Made by a program: the position numbers and the translations under genes. Shown piece after piece: positions 9,313-18,160 of a stretch of 64,000 bases of DNA. Source of the stretch: UBA10364 sp905182675 (GTDB lineage: Bacteria > Bacteroidota > Bacteroidia > Flavobacteriales > Schleiferiaceae); NCBI GenBank assembly GCA_963933975.1, contig CAWVWE010000006.1, forward strand, positions 30,038-94,037, in the 5' to 3' direction. Every line of letters starts with the position of its first letter. Within the stretch, counting starts at the first letter, position 1. The notes beneath the pieces are model-generated. The model did no database searches. It was not told the origin of the DNA and worked only from the letters and a program-made list of their open reading frames with translations.

Positions 9313-10223
9313 AACCAGTTTTTTGGTTTTTTGAGTACTTCTTGGAGTTCCCATTCAGGAGTTCCTTTCTCCAGTATTTGATTATATTCCCAGCGAACAA
9401 TTGGTGGTAGGGACATGAAAATACTCTCTATTCTTCCGCCAGTTTTCAGTCCAAACAGAGTACCTCGATCATGCAGAAGATTGAACTCAACATATCGTCC
9501 TCTTCGAATCTCTTGCCAAACTTTGTTTTCGTGACTATATAAAGTACCACGTCGTTTTTCTACAATCGGTAGATAAGCAGGTAGAAAGGCATTAGCTATT
9601 CCATACACAAAAGACTCTAATTCTTCGCCATTCAGTTCCTGAGACGGCTTGATATGGTCAAAGAATATTCCGCCAATACCTCGATATTCTTCACGATGAC
9701 TGCTATAAAAATAATCATCACACCACAATTTAAATTTTTGATAAAAGCCAGACGAATGTTTATCGCATTCGGATTTAAGTGTCTTGTGAAAATGATGGGC
9801 ATCTTCTTCGAAAAGATAGTAGGGTGTTAAGTCCATGCCACCGCCAAACCATTGATCAAGAACAGCTCCATGATAATCCGTAACCTGAAAAAACCTAAAA
9901 TTTGCGTGAGTTGTAGGAATCATCGGATTTTTAGGATGTAAGACTATAGAAATCCCTGTAGCATAAAAATGTTTTGATCCTGCAGGCACTTGATCTTTTA
10001 ATAGGTCAGGTAAATCACCATGTACTTGAGAAACATTTACTCCTGCTTTTTCAAAAACATCTCCATTAGTTAGTACACGTGACCATCCGCCACCCCCTAA
10101 AGGTCTTTTCCAAGTATCCTCTATAAATTTCTCGGTGCCATCAATATGTTCTAAGCGAGTGCAAATCTCTTCCTGCAATGTCCTTACAAAACGGGAAAAC
10201 CGATCTTTTGGATCAAACGACAT
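9309..10223 (-). CDS. hemF: Oxygen-dependent coproporphyrinogen III oxidase
   Basis: This 304-residue enzyme uses O2 to decarboxylate coproporphyrinogen III to protoporphyrinogen IX. The signature WFGGGMDLTPYY near residue 130 and EFNLLHDRGTLFGLKTGG with SLPPIVRWEY near the C-terminus are diagnostic of HemF. Its presence, with no HemN in the window, points to aerobic heme synthesis by the protoporphyrin route. It starts 5 bp after hemE and overlaps hemB by ATGA. Confidence 0.97.
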   Translation of the reverse strand: MSFDPKDRFSRFVRTLQEEICTRLEHIDGTEKFIEDTWKRPLGGGGWSRVLTNGDVFEKAGVNVSQVHGDLPDLLKDQVPAGSKHFYATGISIVLHPKNPMIPTTHANFRFFQVTDYHGAVLDQWFGGGMDLTPYYLFEEDAHHFHKTLKSECDKHSSGFYQKFKLWCDDYFYSSHREEYRGIGGIFFDHIKPSQELNGEELESFVYGIANAFLPAYLPIVEKRRGTLYSHENKVWQEIRRGRYVEFNLLHDRGTLFGLKTGGRIESIFMSLPPIVRWEYNQILEKGTPEWELQEVLKKPKNWL

Positions 10224-10228
10224 AGCCT

Positions 10229-11251
10229 TTAGTATCTATAGGATTTTGCAGCATCTACAAATGCTCTGGCGCTATCGACACTGGTTTGGGGTAAGACTCC
10301 GTGACCAAGATTCACAATATGTCTACCCGGACCGAATTGGTCAATCATTTTTATTGTGGCAATTTTTACAGCATCAGGTTTTGCTAACAGTATTGAAGGG
10401 TCTAAATTTCCTTGCAACACTATTTTAGAACCGCAAATTTCTCTAGCAAATGAAGCAGGTGTTGTCCAGCTTAACCCGAGTGCAGCAGCTCCTGTTTCTT
10501 GTAGTTCTTTTAGCGCGTACCAAGCTCCTTTAGCGAACAATATAACAGGAGCTCGGTCTTGCATAGCTGCCATAATACGCTGGAGGTAAGGAAGAGAAAA
10601 TTCAGAATACATTTCAGGACTTAACATCCCACCCCAGCTGTCGAAAATTTGGAGCGCATCGCATCCAGCGTCAACCTGGATGTTCAGATAGTCTATGGTT
10701 GCTTCCGTTATTTTATCCAATAGTAACTTTGCTCTAATGGGTTCATTTACAATAAAAGCTTTAGCGATCCCGAAATCTTTAGACCCCTGTCCTTGGACTA
10801 TATAACAAAGCAATGTCCATGGCGAACCGGCAAATCCGATCAAAGGAACTCTATTGTTTAGTCCTTCCTTAACAGCCTTGATAGCTGGATTAGCGTACTT
10901 GAAAAAGTCATGAGTGCCCTCGACGTTTAATCGATTAACCTCAGACTGTGTACGTGCCGTTTCCAATACAGGGCCTTTTCCTGGTATCATATCTACTTTG
11001 AGACCTAGGCTTTGAGCGATGACAAGAATATCTGAAAATAATATAGCTGCATCTACACCTATTTGGTCTACTGGCATCACTGTAATTTCTCGAGCAAGAT
11101 CAGGATTTTGAACACGTTCGAAAAAACTATACTTTTCCTTTAGTTTCATGTAATCAGGTAAATAACGGCCAGCTTGACGCATAAACCAGACTGGAGGTCT
11201 CTCTGTCTTTTCCCCAGAAAGGGTTCGTAGAAAAAGATGTTGTTCTATCAT
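10229..11251 (-). CDS. hemE: Uroporphyrinogen decarboxylase
   Basis: This 340-residue TIM-barrel enzyme removes four carboxylates from uroporphyrinogen III to give coproporphyrinogen III. The substrate-binding motif PPVWFMRQAGRYLPDY (R25 and R29) and GFAGSPWTLLCYIVQG are diagnostic. Its ATG overlaps the hemCD stop as ATGA, so the fused synthase and this decarboxylase are translationally coupled. Confidence 0.97.
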   Translation of the reverse strand: MIEQHLFLRTLSGEKTERPPVWFMRQAGRYLPDYMKLKEKYSFFERVQNPDLAREITVMPVDQIGVDAAILFSDILVIAQSLGLKVDMIPGKGPVLETARTQSEVNRLNVEGTHDFFKYANPAIKAVKEGLNNRVPLIGFAGSPWTLLCYIVQGQGSKDFGIAKAFIVNEPIRAKLLLDKITEATIDYLNIQVDAGCDALQIFDSWGGMLSPEMYSEFSLPYLQRIMAAMQDRAPVILFAKGAWYALKELQETGAAALGLSWTTPASFAREICGSKIVLQGNLDPSILLAKPDAVKIATIKMIDQFGPGRHIVNLGHGVLPQTSVDSARAFVDAAKSYRY

Positions 11252-12792
11252 TTTTTAGTGGGATTTATTAGTTTTAGGACTTCCGTAAAGGTTGAGATAT
11301 CTGAGTAGGAAGTATTATGGAACCCGAAAGCTTTGCAGGCTTTGGCAGTAGCTGGACCTATAGTTGCTACTGGAGTTTCACGCGAAATCTTATTGTAACG
11401 CAGAATACTTTTAATACCGAGAGGGGAAAAAACAGCTATTGCATCCCACTTTTGTCGAGAAAGCCTGGTAAAAGCAGCGTTGTTTGTGTACGTTATACAG
11501 CGTTTTATTTGATGAGACTCCCAGTCAGCTGATGTGTTTTTCGCGCCATAATAAGTAATCGAATTGAGTTGTTTTTCATCTATGTAATTCAAAACCTCGT
11601 CACTGCTCGCAAAAGTTTTCAGTACTCCTGTGTACTTAGATTTACGGAGTACTTCATATGCTTTGTTTCCTATGCAAAATCCATATTCTGGTAGCTCTTG
11701 AGCCTTTAGTAAAAGTTGTGTTGCTCCAAAGTGACTCCCAACAATAAAAAAGGAGCTTTTATCTACAGAGAAGGTTTTTGGAAGTAAGGTTAAAACATTT
11801 ATGTCATGAAGCTTTAGCCCCATTAAAAGCCCCTGTTGCCGTTGTTTCGGGGTTATTTCCTTCAGGCAAAGAACATCAATTGGCTGATTTACTTTTATCT
11901 CCTGCATAATCTGCTGACCACCGTTCTCAAGAAGAATGTCGGCAAAATATTTTCCTGCAGTTTTCCATTGTTTTGGATTGATTAGTCTTTCTATGCAAAC
12001 TCGTTTTTCCCCATCCTCGGTTAGAAGTATTCCTTGAAAAAACCACTCCACTCCAATAGTGGTTACCAAAGCTCCAAGTGGCGATGCACATCCTGCCTCC
12101 ACGTTACTCATAAAGTCTCTTTCGATAAATGTTTTTCGATATGTTTCTCTATGATTCAACGGAGCGAGTAGCTCGTTAAGAGATTTGGATTGTCTTCCTA
12201 TGACGGCGATTACTCCTTGCGCTGGTGCTGGAATCATCCATGTGAGCAATGTTGCGTTTGACGGAAGTAGATTGAGCCGTTCCAGACCAGGTGCTGATAC
12301 GATACCGCCACCAGAATTCTTAATTTTATCTAAACGGGTATTCATGTTTCCTCGCAAGTTCTGGACTCTATGATGAGGATATTTACTGAGCCATTGAGCC
12401 TTTCTGCGAGGAGATCCTGAGAGTATGGTGATTGGACTGTCAAGATCTAAAGCGTCTTCTCCAGGAACGAATGCGTCGTAATACCCATCTCGAGGTAAGA
12501 CTGCAAGAAGCTCTAGCCCTTCAGGTAGTGTAGTAGGGTAGTCCTTAAAACTATGAATACCGATGTCAGCGTTACCTGATAAAATACAATCGTCGAGCGC
12601 TTTAGTGAAAACCCCAGTTTGACCCAAATTATGAAGTGCCGTATTCTGATCCTTATCTCCTTTGGTGGTAACAGGAACCAATTCTACTGATAACTCAGGG
12701 TAATTCCGCTTGAGTTCAGCTATGACGGCATTTGTTTGGTAAAGAGCTAGTTCACTAGTTCTGCTTGCTGTTTTTAAACTGTATTTAATCAC
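11248..12792 (-). CDS. hemCD: Fused porphobilinogen deaminase - uroporphyrinogen-III synthase
   Basis: One 514-residue frame holds two successive enzymes. Residues 1 to about 300 are HemC: SGSPRRKAQWL near residue 125 and Cys235 in VEAGCASPLGA, the cysteine that carries the dipyrromethane cofactor. Residues from about 305 to 514 are a divergent HemD domain, which closes hydroxymethylbilane to uroporphyrinogen III; the segment with SFFIVGSHFGATQLL and the end VATIGPATAKACKAFGFHNT fit HemD. The usual separate genes total about the same length, so this is a true fusion and not a misread. The start is GTG inside the last codons of hemA (8-base overlap). The fusion could channel the unstable hydroxymethylbilane (inference). 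Confidence 0.9.
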   Translation of the reverse strand: MIKYSLKTASRTSELALYQTNAVIAELKRNYPELSVELVPVTTKGDKDQNTALHNLGQTGVFTKALDDCILSGNADIGIHSFKDYPTTLPEGLELLAVLPRDGYYDAFVPGEDALDLDSPITILSGSPRRKAQWLSKYPHHRVQNLRGNMNTRLDKIKNSGGGIVSAPGLERLNLLPSNATLLTWMIPAPAQGVIAVIGRQSKSLNELLAPLNHRETYRKTFIERDFMSNVEAGCASPLGALVTTIGVEWFFQGILLTEDGEKRVCIERLINPKQWKTAGKYFADILLENGGQQIMQEIKVNQPIDVLCLKEITPKQRQQGLLMGLKLHDINVLTLLPKTFSVDKSSFFIVGSHFGATQLLLKAQELPEYGFCIGNKAYEVLRKSKYTGVLKTFASSDEVLNYIDEKQLNSITYYGAKNTSADWESHQIKRCITYTNNAAFTRLSRQKWDAIAVFSPLGIKSILRYNKISRETPVATIGPATAKACKAFGFHNTSYSDISTFTEVLKLINPTKK

Positions 12793-13954
12793 GTAACCAT
12801 TTCTTTAACCGATACATCTGCTTTGGGTCGCGTCTAACTGATTCAAATAGTCGACTCTCTATTTTGGAGCTGAGGCGTTCAATTTGCTCCGGGTCTTTTC
12901 TAGCTTTTATCCATTTATCCTCAAGGCTGTCTTGAACTTGCTGAATGAACGGTACTGCTCTTTGAGCGCGCTGTGATTGTCTGAATTTTTCGATGTCTTC
13001 TTGGAGTATTAATCTGACCTTAGGTAAGGAATTAACCCTTGAGGATAATTGTTTTTCGATAAAGCTGGAAATATCGTCGACATTTACCAAAGTGACTCCG
13101 GGAACATCCCCTAATGAAGGATCTAAGCATGTTGGTACACTAAGGTCAATAAAAACTGTAGGATGTTCGCGTTTTAAATCGCTACCTGATAAAATATATT
13201 GCGGTGACTTTGATGCACAGATAACAGCATCAAAAGATTCCAAAGCATTTTGCCATTTTGACCACGGTAAGAAACCAATATTCTTCCTATCAGCAGTGAT
13301 TTCTGCAGTTTCATCGGTACGATTAGTTATTGTTATATTCTTAGACCCCCTTACAGAGATCAAGTTATCAAGAGTTTTGTGCCCGATCTCACCTATACCG
13401 ACTATCAGTATTTTAGCCTGATTAAAATTGGGCAAAGCGAATTGAAGAAATCTTAGTGCGGCATAACTAGTTGAAGAAATACCTGATGAAAAATCAGTTT
13501 CATTTTTAACTCTTCTACTAAAATGTATGGCATTATTCATTCCTCTTTCGATATCCCCATTGGATACACCATGGGCTTTTGAGAATTGGAATGCTCGCCT
13601 AAGTTGGCCTATGATTTCAAAATCTCCTAGTATTTGACTATCCATACCAGCACCCACCTCAAACAAGTGCATAACAGCTTTTATTCCTATGCACCTGTAG
13701 CCCACTTCTAAAATATCTCCTCCGTTAGACATAGTAAACATAAAGGCTTTCTCGACTCTTTCCGGGTGCTTACCATGTAGAAAAAAAGTTGTTCTGTTAC
13801 AGGTGCTCACGATAAATCCAAAACATTCGTGTTTAGGAAGAACAACTTCATAAAATAGTTTAAGGTCCTCATCTGAAAAGACAAATTTTTGTCGCTCTTC
13901 AACTGGCGAATTATGAAATGAAACTCCAAAGGAATACCAGGAATGACCAATCAT
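12785..13954 (-). CDS. hemA: Glutamyl-tRNA reductase
   Basis: This 389-residue enzyme reduces glutamyl-tRNA to glutamate-1-semialdehyde, the committed step of the C5 pathway. Catalytic Cys52 lies in FIVSTCNRTTFFLHG. The NADPH-binding domain begins around ILIVGIGEIGHKTLDN near residue 185 and a helical dimerisation domain closes the protein. It is first in the hem operon and divergent from the AraC-hemH-hemG operon, with 138 bp between the start codons, so one regulator could control both arms. A TAATTTTG -7 box lies 21-28 bases upstream. Confidence 0.95.
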   Translation of the reverse strand: MIGHSWYSFGVSFHNSPVEERQKFVFSDEDLKLFYEVVLPKHECFGFIVSTCNRTTFFLHGKHPERVEKAFMFTMSNGGDILEVGYRCIGIKAVMHLFEVGAGMDSQILGDFEIIGQLRRAFQFSKAHGVSNGDIERGMNNAIHFSRRVKNETDFSSGISSTSYAALRFLQFALPNFNQAKILIVGIGEIGHKTLDNLISVRGSKNITITNRTDETAEITADRKNIGFLPWSKWQNALESFDAVICASKSPQYILSGSDLKREHPTVFIDLSVPTCLDPSLGDVPGVTLVNVDDISSFIEKQLSSRVNSLPKVRLILQEDIEKFRQSQRAQRAVPFIQQVQDSLEDKWIKARKDPEQIERLSSKIESRLFESVRRDPKQMYRLKKWLRD

Positions 13955-13974
13955 GTATAAATATAATTTGAGTG

Positions 13975-13982
13975 CAAAATTA
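13975..13982 (-). promoter_or_regulatory. Candidate -7 box of the hemA operon
   Basis: The minus strand reads TAATTTTG, a match to TAnnTTTG, ending 20 bases before the hemA ATG. No convincing TTG is found about 20 bases further upstream, which would fit a promoter that needs an activator such as the divergently encoded AraC protein (inference). Confidence 0.4.
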
Positions 13983-14045
13983 TTAGCTACAGTGAATTAA
14001 AAGTGTCGCCATACGTTAAAAAACCATCGATAATATAGAACTCTA

Positions 14046-14076
14046 TTGAAATAGCGTTGTTGCTATGATATATTTG
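14046..14076 (+). promoter_or_regulatory. Candidate promoter of the araC-hemH-hemG operon
   Basis: TTG at 14046-14048 is followed after 20 bases by TATATTTG at 14069-14076, matching the Bacteroidota pattern TTG-N19/20-TAnnTTTG. Transcription would start around 14081-14084, leaving a leader of only about ten bases before the ATG at 14093. Confidence 0.55.
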
Positions 14077-14092
14077 CTGAAACGAATAAAAA

Positions 14093-14986
14093 ATGTCGAT
14101 AAACAACGTAGTTTTTATAGGAAATACCGACAAACGATGTTTTGAAGAACGCTTTGCAGATAACGGAATGTCATTGTTTCTGAGTAGTGATACTAGAAAT
14201 GCAATCAGTGATATTGAACTAAGTATACCATTTGGTGTAGTACAGTTTTATTTTGCTCTTGAAGGCCCCTTAAATTTTCACTTTGGTCCTCAATATTCCA
14301 AACAGCTTTCTGAGGGTAATTATTATTTCATGTATAATCCTGAGAAGGAACTTGATTTTACAATCAAGACTGATAATGGTGCACGTTGGGTGGCTATGTA
14401 TACCACTATTGATGAACTACATGGTTTATTTGTTGATACAGGAAGCCTGTTACCCTTTTTAAAAGGAGAAAATGCCAATAAGCCCTTGTATGACGAGAAA
14501 GAACTTCTCTCTCAGGTGAAGTGGACTTTGGAAAGTCTTTTTACATCTGATCTTAGTCCCCAGTCTTTGAAAATATTTTCTCGTGGAAAAATATTTGAGG
14601 TTATTGCTTTGCACTTTGATCAGAAAAACGAGGCCAATGCAGCCTGTCCATTCCTACGAGACGAGACTATTAGATTAAAAATAAAACAAGCTAAGCAGGA
14701 GCTTGTAAATCGTATGACTGCTCCGCCCTCAATAGCTCAATTAGCGATAGAAGTGGGTATTAGTGAATATAAGCTCAAGAGTGGTTTTAAAGAAATGTAT
14801 GGTAATACTGTTGGGGGATACTTATTAGATTACAAGATGAATAGTGCGAAAACGCTTCTTGATCAAGGTCGTTCACAAGTTAGTGAGGTCGCTTATGCGT
14901 TAGGATATGGAAGTGCTTCTCACTTCATATCGGCTTTTAAGAAAAAATATGGAATTACACCGAAAAAGTATGTTCAGCAATCATGA
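14093..14986 (+). CDS. AraC family (PchR-like) transcriptional regulator of heme genes
   Basis: A 297-residue regulator. The N-terminal ~180 residues form the ligand domain; the C-terminal ~100 residues hold two helix-turn-helix units, with SIAQLAIEVGISEYKLKSGF and VSEVAYALGYGSASHFISAF. The linker has ACPFLRDE (Cys185-Pro186) just before the DNA-binding domain, as in PchR-type siderophore-responsive activators. A Cys-Pro dipeptide is also the core of heme regulatory motifs, so heme or an iron chelate is a plausible ligand (inference). It is divergent from hemA and overlaps hemH by ATGA, which strongly suggests it controls heme synthesis. Confidence 0.88.
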   Translation: MSINNVVFIGNTDKRCFEERFADNGMSLFLSSDTRNAISDIELSIPFGVVQFYFALEGPLNFHFGPQYSKQLSEGNYYFMYNPEKELDFTIKTDNGARWVAMYTTIDELHGLFVDTGSLLPFLKGENANKPLYDEKELLSQVKWTLESLFTSDLSPQSLKIFSRGKIFEVIALHFDQKNEANAACPFLRDETIRLKIKQAKQELVNRMTAPPSIAQLAIEVGISEYKLKSGFKEMYGNTVGGYLLDYKMNSAKTLLDQGRSQVSEVAYALGYGSASHFISAFKKKYGITPKKYVQQS

Positions 14987-15999
14987 GTAAAGTAGCGTTA
15001 TTAATTAATTTGGGTTCGCCAAAAAGTCCTGGAGTTAAGGACGTCAAGGAATATTTAGGAGAGTTTTTAATGGATGATCATGTTATCGATGTTCCTAAAA
15101 TCCCAAGATGGCTCCTTGTTAAGGGCATCATATTGAATGTACGCCCTAAGAAAAGCGCAGACGCCTACAAGAGCATTTGGTGGGACGAAGGTTCCCCGTT
15201 AATAACGCTTTCCGAACGATTAGTAAAAAAGGTGCGGGAACATAGTCTTTACGAAACATATTTGGCAATGCGTTATGCTGCGCCGAGTATTTCGAATAAA
15301 CTGAAAGAAATACACGACAAACACCCTGACTTAGAAGAGTTATATGTGGTTCCTTTATATCCGCATTTCGCTATGAGTTCATATGAATCTGTTGTTGACC
15401 GTGTCAAAGAGATTGTCGAAAAGGAATATCCGGGATTAAAACTAAAGTTTAAGAAACCCTGGTTTGATGAAGAAAGTTACATTCGGATTTTGACTAAGAG
15501 TATTTTTGAAGTATTGCCTAAGGATCACCACTTACTGTTTAGTTATCACGGTATCCCTGTTCGTCATTTGCGTAAAAGTGACTCTACATCATGTCATTGC
15601 TATAAGCGTGAAAACTGCTGCACAACTCCCTCCGAAGCACATGGAACATGCTACAAACATCAGACTACAAAAACAACTGAACTTGTAGTGAAGGCTCTGG
15701 GGCTTGAAGAAAATCAATACAGCACGTCTTATCAAAGTCGTCTTGGTCGAGACCCTTGGATAGAACCCTATACAGCAGAACGTTTGGAGCAGTTCCCCAG
15801 TGAAGGAAAAGATAAACTAGCTATAGTTTGCCCTGCCTTTGTATCTGATTGTCTGGAGACTTTAGAGGAAATAAATATAGAAGGCAGGGAGGAGTTTTTA
15901 AGTTTCGGTGGAACATCTTTTGTTAGTATTCCGTGCCTTAACGATAGAAATGATTGGGCTCAACTTGTAGCTGAATGGATTAACAAGGGAGCGCTTTGA
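14983..15999 (+). CDS. hemH: Ferrochelatase
   Basis: This 338-residue enzyme inserts Fe(II) into protoporphyrin IX. The motif LFSYHGIPVRHL near residue 185 includes catalytic His189, and SYQSRLGRDPWIEPYT near 249 is the other conserved block. Between them sits a cysteine-rich segment with Cys204, 206, 212, 213 and 223. Internal cysteine clusters at this place are known in bacterial ferrochelatases that hold a [2Fe-2S] centre, so a cluster is likely here. The start overlaps the araC stop (ATGA) and the stop overlaps the hemG start. Confidence 0.96.
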   Translation: MSKVALLINLGSPKSPGVKDVKEYLGEFLMDDHVIDVPKIPRWLLVKGIILNVRPKKSADAYKSIWWDEGSPLITLSERLVKKVREHSLYETYLAMRYAAPSISNKLKEIHDKHPDLEELYVVPLYPHFAMSSYESVVDRVKEIVEKEYPGLKLKFKKPWFDEESYIRILTKSIFEVLPKDHHLLFSYHGIPVRHLRKSDSTSCHCYKRENCCTTPSEAHGTCYKHQTTKTTELVVKALGLEENQYSTSYQSRLGRDPWIEPYTAERLEQFPSEGKDKLAIVCPAFVSDCLETLEEINIEGREEFLSFGGTSFVSIPCLNDRNDWAQLVAEWINKGAL

Positions 16000-17255
16000 T
16001 GCCTGAGAAAATACCACTACTTATTCTTGGTTCTGGCGCAGCAGGAATGGGTGCGGCATGGAAAGCTAAAACGGCTGGAATCGAATTTAAGATTATTGAT
16101 GTTTCAGATCATGCCGGGGGAATGTTGCAGACAGAATATTTGCGCGGACACATTTTAGATCAAGGACCAAGCAGCTGTGTTCAGAGTCCTTTATTGCTAG
16201 AATTCTTAAGTTATCTCGGTATTTCAGATCAAGTTGTTACGGCTTCTGCAAAGGGTAAAAAAAGATATATATATCAGCGAAATGGAATTAAACCTGTTCT
16301 TGGGTTAAAAGATATATTCTTAGGAAATTGGATGTCTACTAAAGGTAAGCTTAGGCTTTTAATAGAGCCGTTCTGCAAAAAAGGCATCGCTAATGATGAG
16401 ACGGTTTATGATTTTCTGAAACGGAGAATAGGGGAAGAAGCGGTAAACAAGCTTGTAGACCCCGTGCTTGGTGGTATATATGCTGGAGACATCAAAAAAC
16501 TAAGTGCATTAACGGTCTTAAAATCAATGAAGTTAGGTGAGCAACGCTATGGATCGCTGCTTAGGACAGTGCTTAACAATAAATCTTCTCCACGAATTAT
16601 AACTAATATTCAAGGTGGTTTCTCTTCTATTGGACATGCATTTGAGGCAAAGTTTAAAAATGAATGTATGCTCGGACACAAAGTAGAAGGAATAACGTCT
16701 TTAAGCTCGGGATTCGAGGTCATAGTCAACGGCAAGCGGATTCTGTGCGAAAGAATTGTATCTACTCTACCAACTTATATTTTGGCAGATGTAATCTCCT
16801 CAGTCTCCTTGAAAACACACCTCAATAAACTATCGTATGCACCCTTATGCACAAGTTTTTACAGCTTGGACGGTGATTGTGACATTGCTGATTCAGCTTT
16901 TGGCATATTGATTCCATCGGAGTTAAAAAAGATAATTAAAGGTATATTATTCGTTAGCAATATTTTTCCAGGAAGATCAAATGATGGAGAAAGTAATATA
17001 ACCGTGTTTCACTCTAAATCTCCAAACGAAGAAGCCATTAATATTGAATTAGAGCAAATCTTAGGCAAGCAGCAAATTTCGTTATTGGCTCAACGGACGT
17101 GGGAAAACGCTATTCCTCAATTTGAACTTGGATTCCAGGATTGGAAACGGCATCTAAAGGAAACAATTCCTGAGGGGTTGTTTCTTGCTGGAAATTATCT
17201 AGGTAAGGTCGGAGTATCTGATGTCTTAGAAAGCGGTTATGACTTACGTTTATAA
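15999..17255 (+). CDS. hemG: Protoporphyrinogen oxidase (FAD-dependent, HemY type)
   Basis: A flavoprotein that oxidises protoporphyrinogen IX to protoporphyrin IX, the substrate of the upstream ferrochelatase. The FAD dinucleotide motif is LILGSGAAGMGAAWKAK at the N-terminus, and the LVDPVLGGIYAGD block near residue 150 is typical of HemY-type oxidases. The ATG at 15999 overlaps the hemH stop by one base and is preferred over a TTG one codon earlier, giving 418 residues. The C-terminus LAGNYLGKVGVSDVLESGYD is the FAD-binding end motif. The last 19 bases overlap the convergent DMT permease gene. Naming follows common annotation of this enzyme in Bacteroidota (hemG/hemY). Confidence 0.9.
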   Translation: MPEKIPLLILGSGAAGMGAAWKAKTAGIEFKIIDVSDHAGGMLQTEYLRGHILDQGPSSCVQSPLLLEFLSYLGISDQVVTASAKGKKRYIYQRNGIKPVLGLKDIFLGNWMSTKGKLRLLIEPFCKKGIANDETVYDFLKRRIGEEAVNKLVDPVLGGIYAGDIKKLSALTVLKSMKLGEQRYGSLLRTVLNNKSSPRIITNIQGGFSSIGHAFEAKFKNECMLGHKVEGITSLSSGFEVIVNGKRILCERIVSTLPTYILADVISSVSLKTHLNKLSYAPLCTSFYSLDGDCDIADSAFGILIPSELKKIIKGILFVSNIFPGRSNDGESNITVFHSKSPNEEAINIELEQILGKQQISLLAQRTWENAIPQFELGFQDWKRHLKETIPEGLFLAGNYLGKVGVSDVLESGYDLRL

Positions 17256-18160
17256 CCGTAAAAACTGACAAAATAAACACCAGAGAAAATGGCAATGCCT
17301 CCGATGAGCATATGAATATTCCATGATTCGCCTCCATAGTAAAGACTCAACAGACTAGCGAACAGCGGTTGCAAATAGATATAGGCACCTACGGTTGAGG
17401 GATGCAACGTCTTTAATGCGATAATATTTCCAAGGTAAGTAAGGAAGGTAGTTCCAATTATCACAAAGACTACAGCCCAAACAATAGAGCTGTCCCATAG
17501 TGACCAATCGATCTCTAACAACTGAGGTCCTCCAAAAGGAAGCACAAAGAGTACCCCAAAAGTGAACACCCACCTGATAACAAACAAGGCGTTGTATTTG
17601 GACATGAGAGGCTTGATTAATACCAAGTACACAGCGTAACTACTTGCGTTAATGAGCACGAAAAAGTTCCCCTTGGCAACATCACTTTCAAAGAGTCCGC
17701 TAAGGTCAAATCCAGCACCTGAAAAAATCAGCCAAAACGCCCCCAATGCCCCTAGTAGAATCCCCAATATCTTAGGCATTGTAATACGTTCTTTTACCAA
17801 TATTGCGCCAGCAACGAGCACTGCAATTGGTCCGCTTACCATCATGATTGAGGCATTTACTGGTGTTGTCATTTTTAGTCCTTCGAAAAAGAAGAGCATG
17901 TTAGTTGTGACCCCAAAGGCTGCGCAGGTGGCCAGAAGTAATCGGTCTTTGACAGGGATGCTGAGGAATCTATCTTTTCCAGAGAATGGACTCAAAGACC
18001 AAAAGAGCAGTGCCGCTCCGGTAACTCGAAATTGAATAAACGCTCTCGGGGGCACGGCACCTGTCATTGCGCCCTTGGCAATAAGAAAAGATGACCCGTA
18101 AATAATGGCGACTCCCAAAAGGGCAAAGTGTGCTATGAATAATGCGCGCGAAGAGCTCAT
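17237..18160 (-). CDS. EamA/DMT family transporter
   Basis: A 307-residue inner-membrane protein with about ten hydrophobic helices in two repeated EamA halves (roughly residues 10-145 and 160-300). GSSFLIAKGAMTGAVPP near the start and VGAYIYLQPLFASLLSLYYGGE in the second half are typical for drug/metabolite exporters. Substrate unknown. Its start overlaps the stop of the ArsC-like gene as ATGA, and its 3' end overlaps hemG. Confidence 0.88.
   Translation of the reverse strand: MSSSRALFIAHFALLGVAIIYGSSFLIAKGAMTGAVPPRAFIQFRVTGAALLFWSLSPFSGKDRFLSIPVKDRLLLATCAAFGVTTNMLFFFEGLKMTTPVNASIMMVSGPIAVLVAGAILVKERITMPKILGILLGALGAFWLIFSGAGFDLSGLFESDVAKGNFFVLINASSYAVYLVLIKPLMSKYNALFVIRWVFTFGVLFVLPFGGPQLLEIDWSLWDSSIVWAVVFVIIGTTFLTYLGNIIALKTLHPSTVGAYIYLQPLFASLLSLYYGGESWNIHMLIGGIAIFSGVYFVSFYGYKRKS

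Noticed and set aside
9313..9354. Longer hemB start inside hemF
   Set aside because: The ATG at 9312 makes the ATGA overlap typical of this operon and gives the normal N-terminus; the extra 14 residues are unlike the family.
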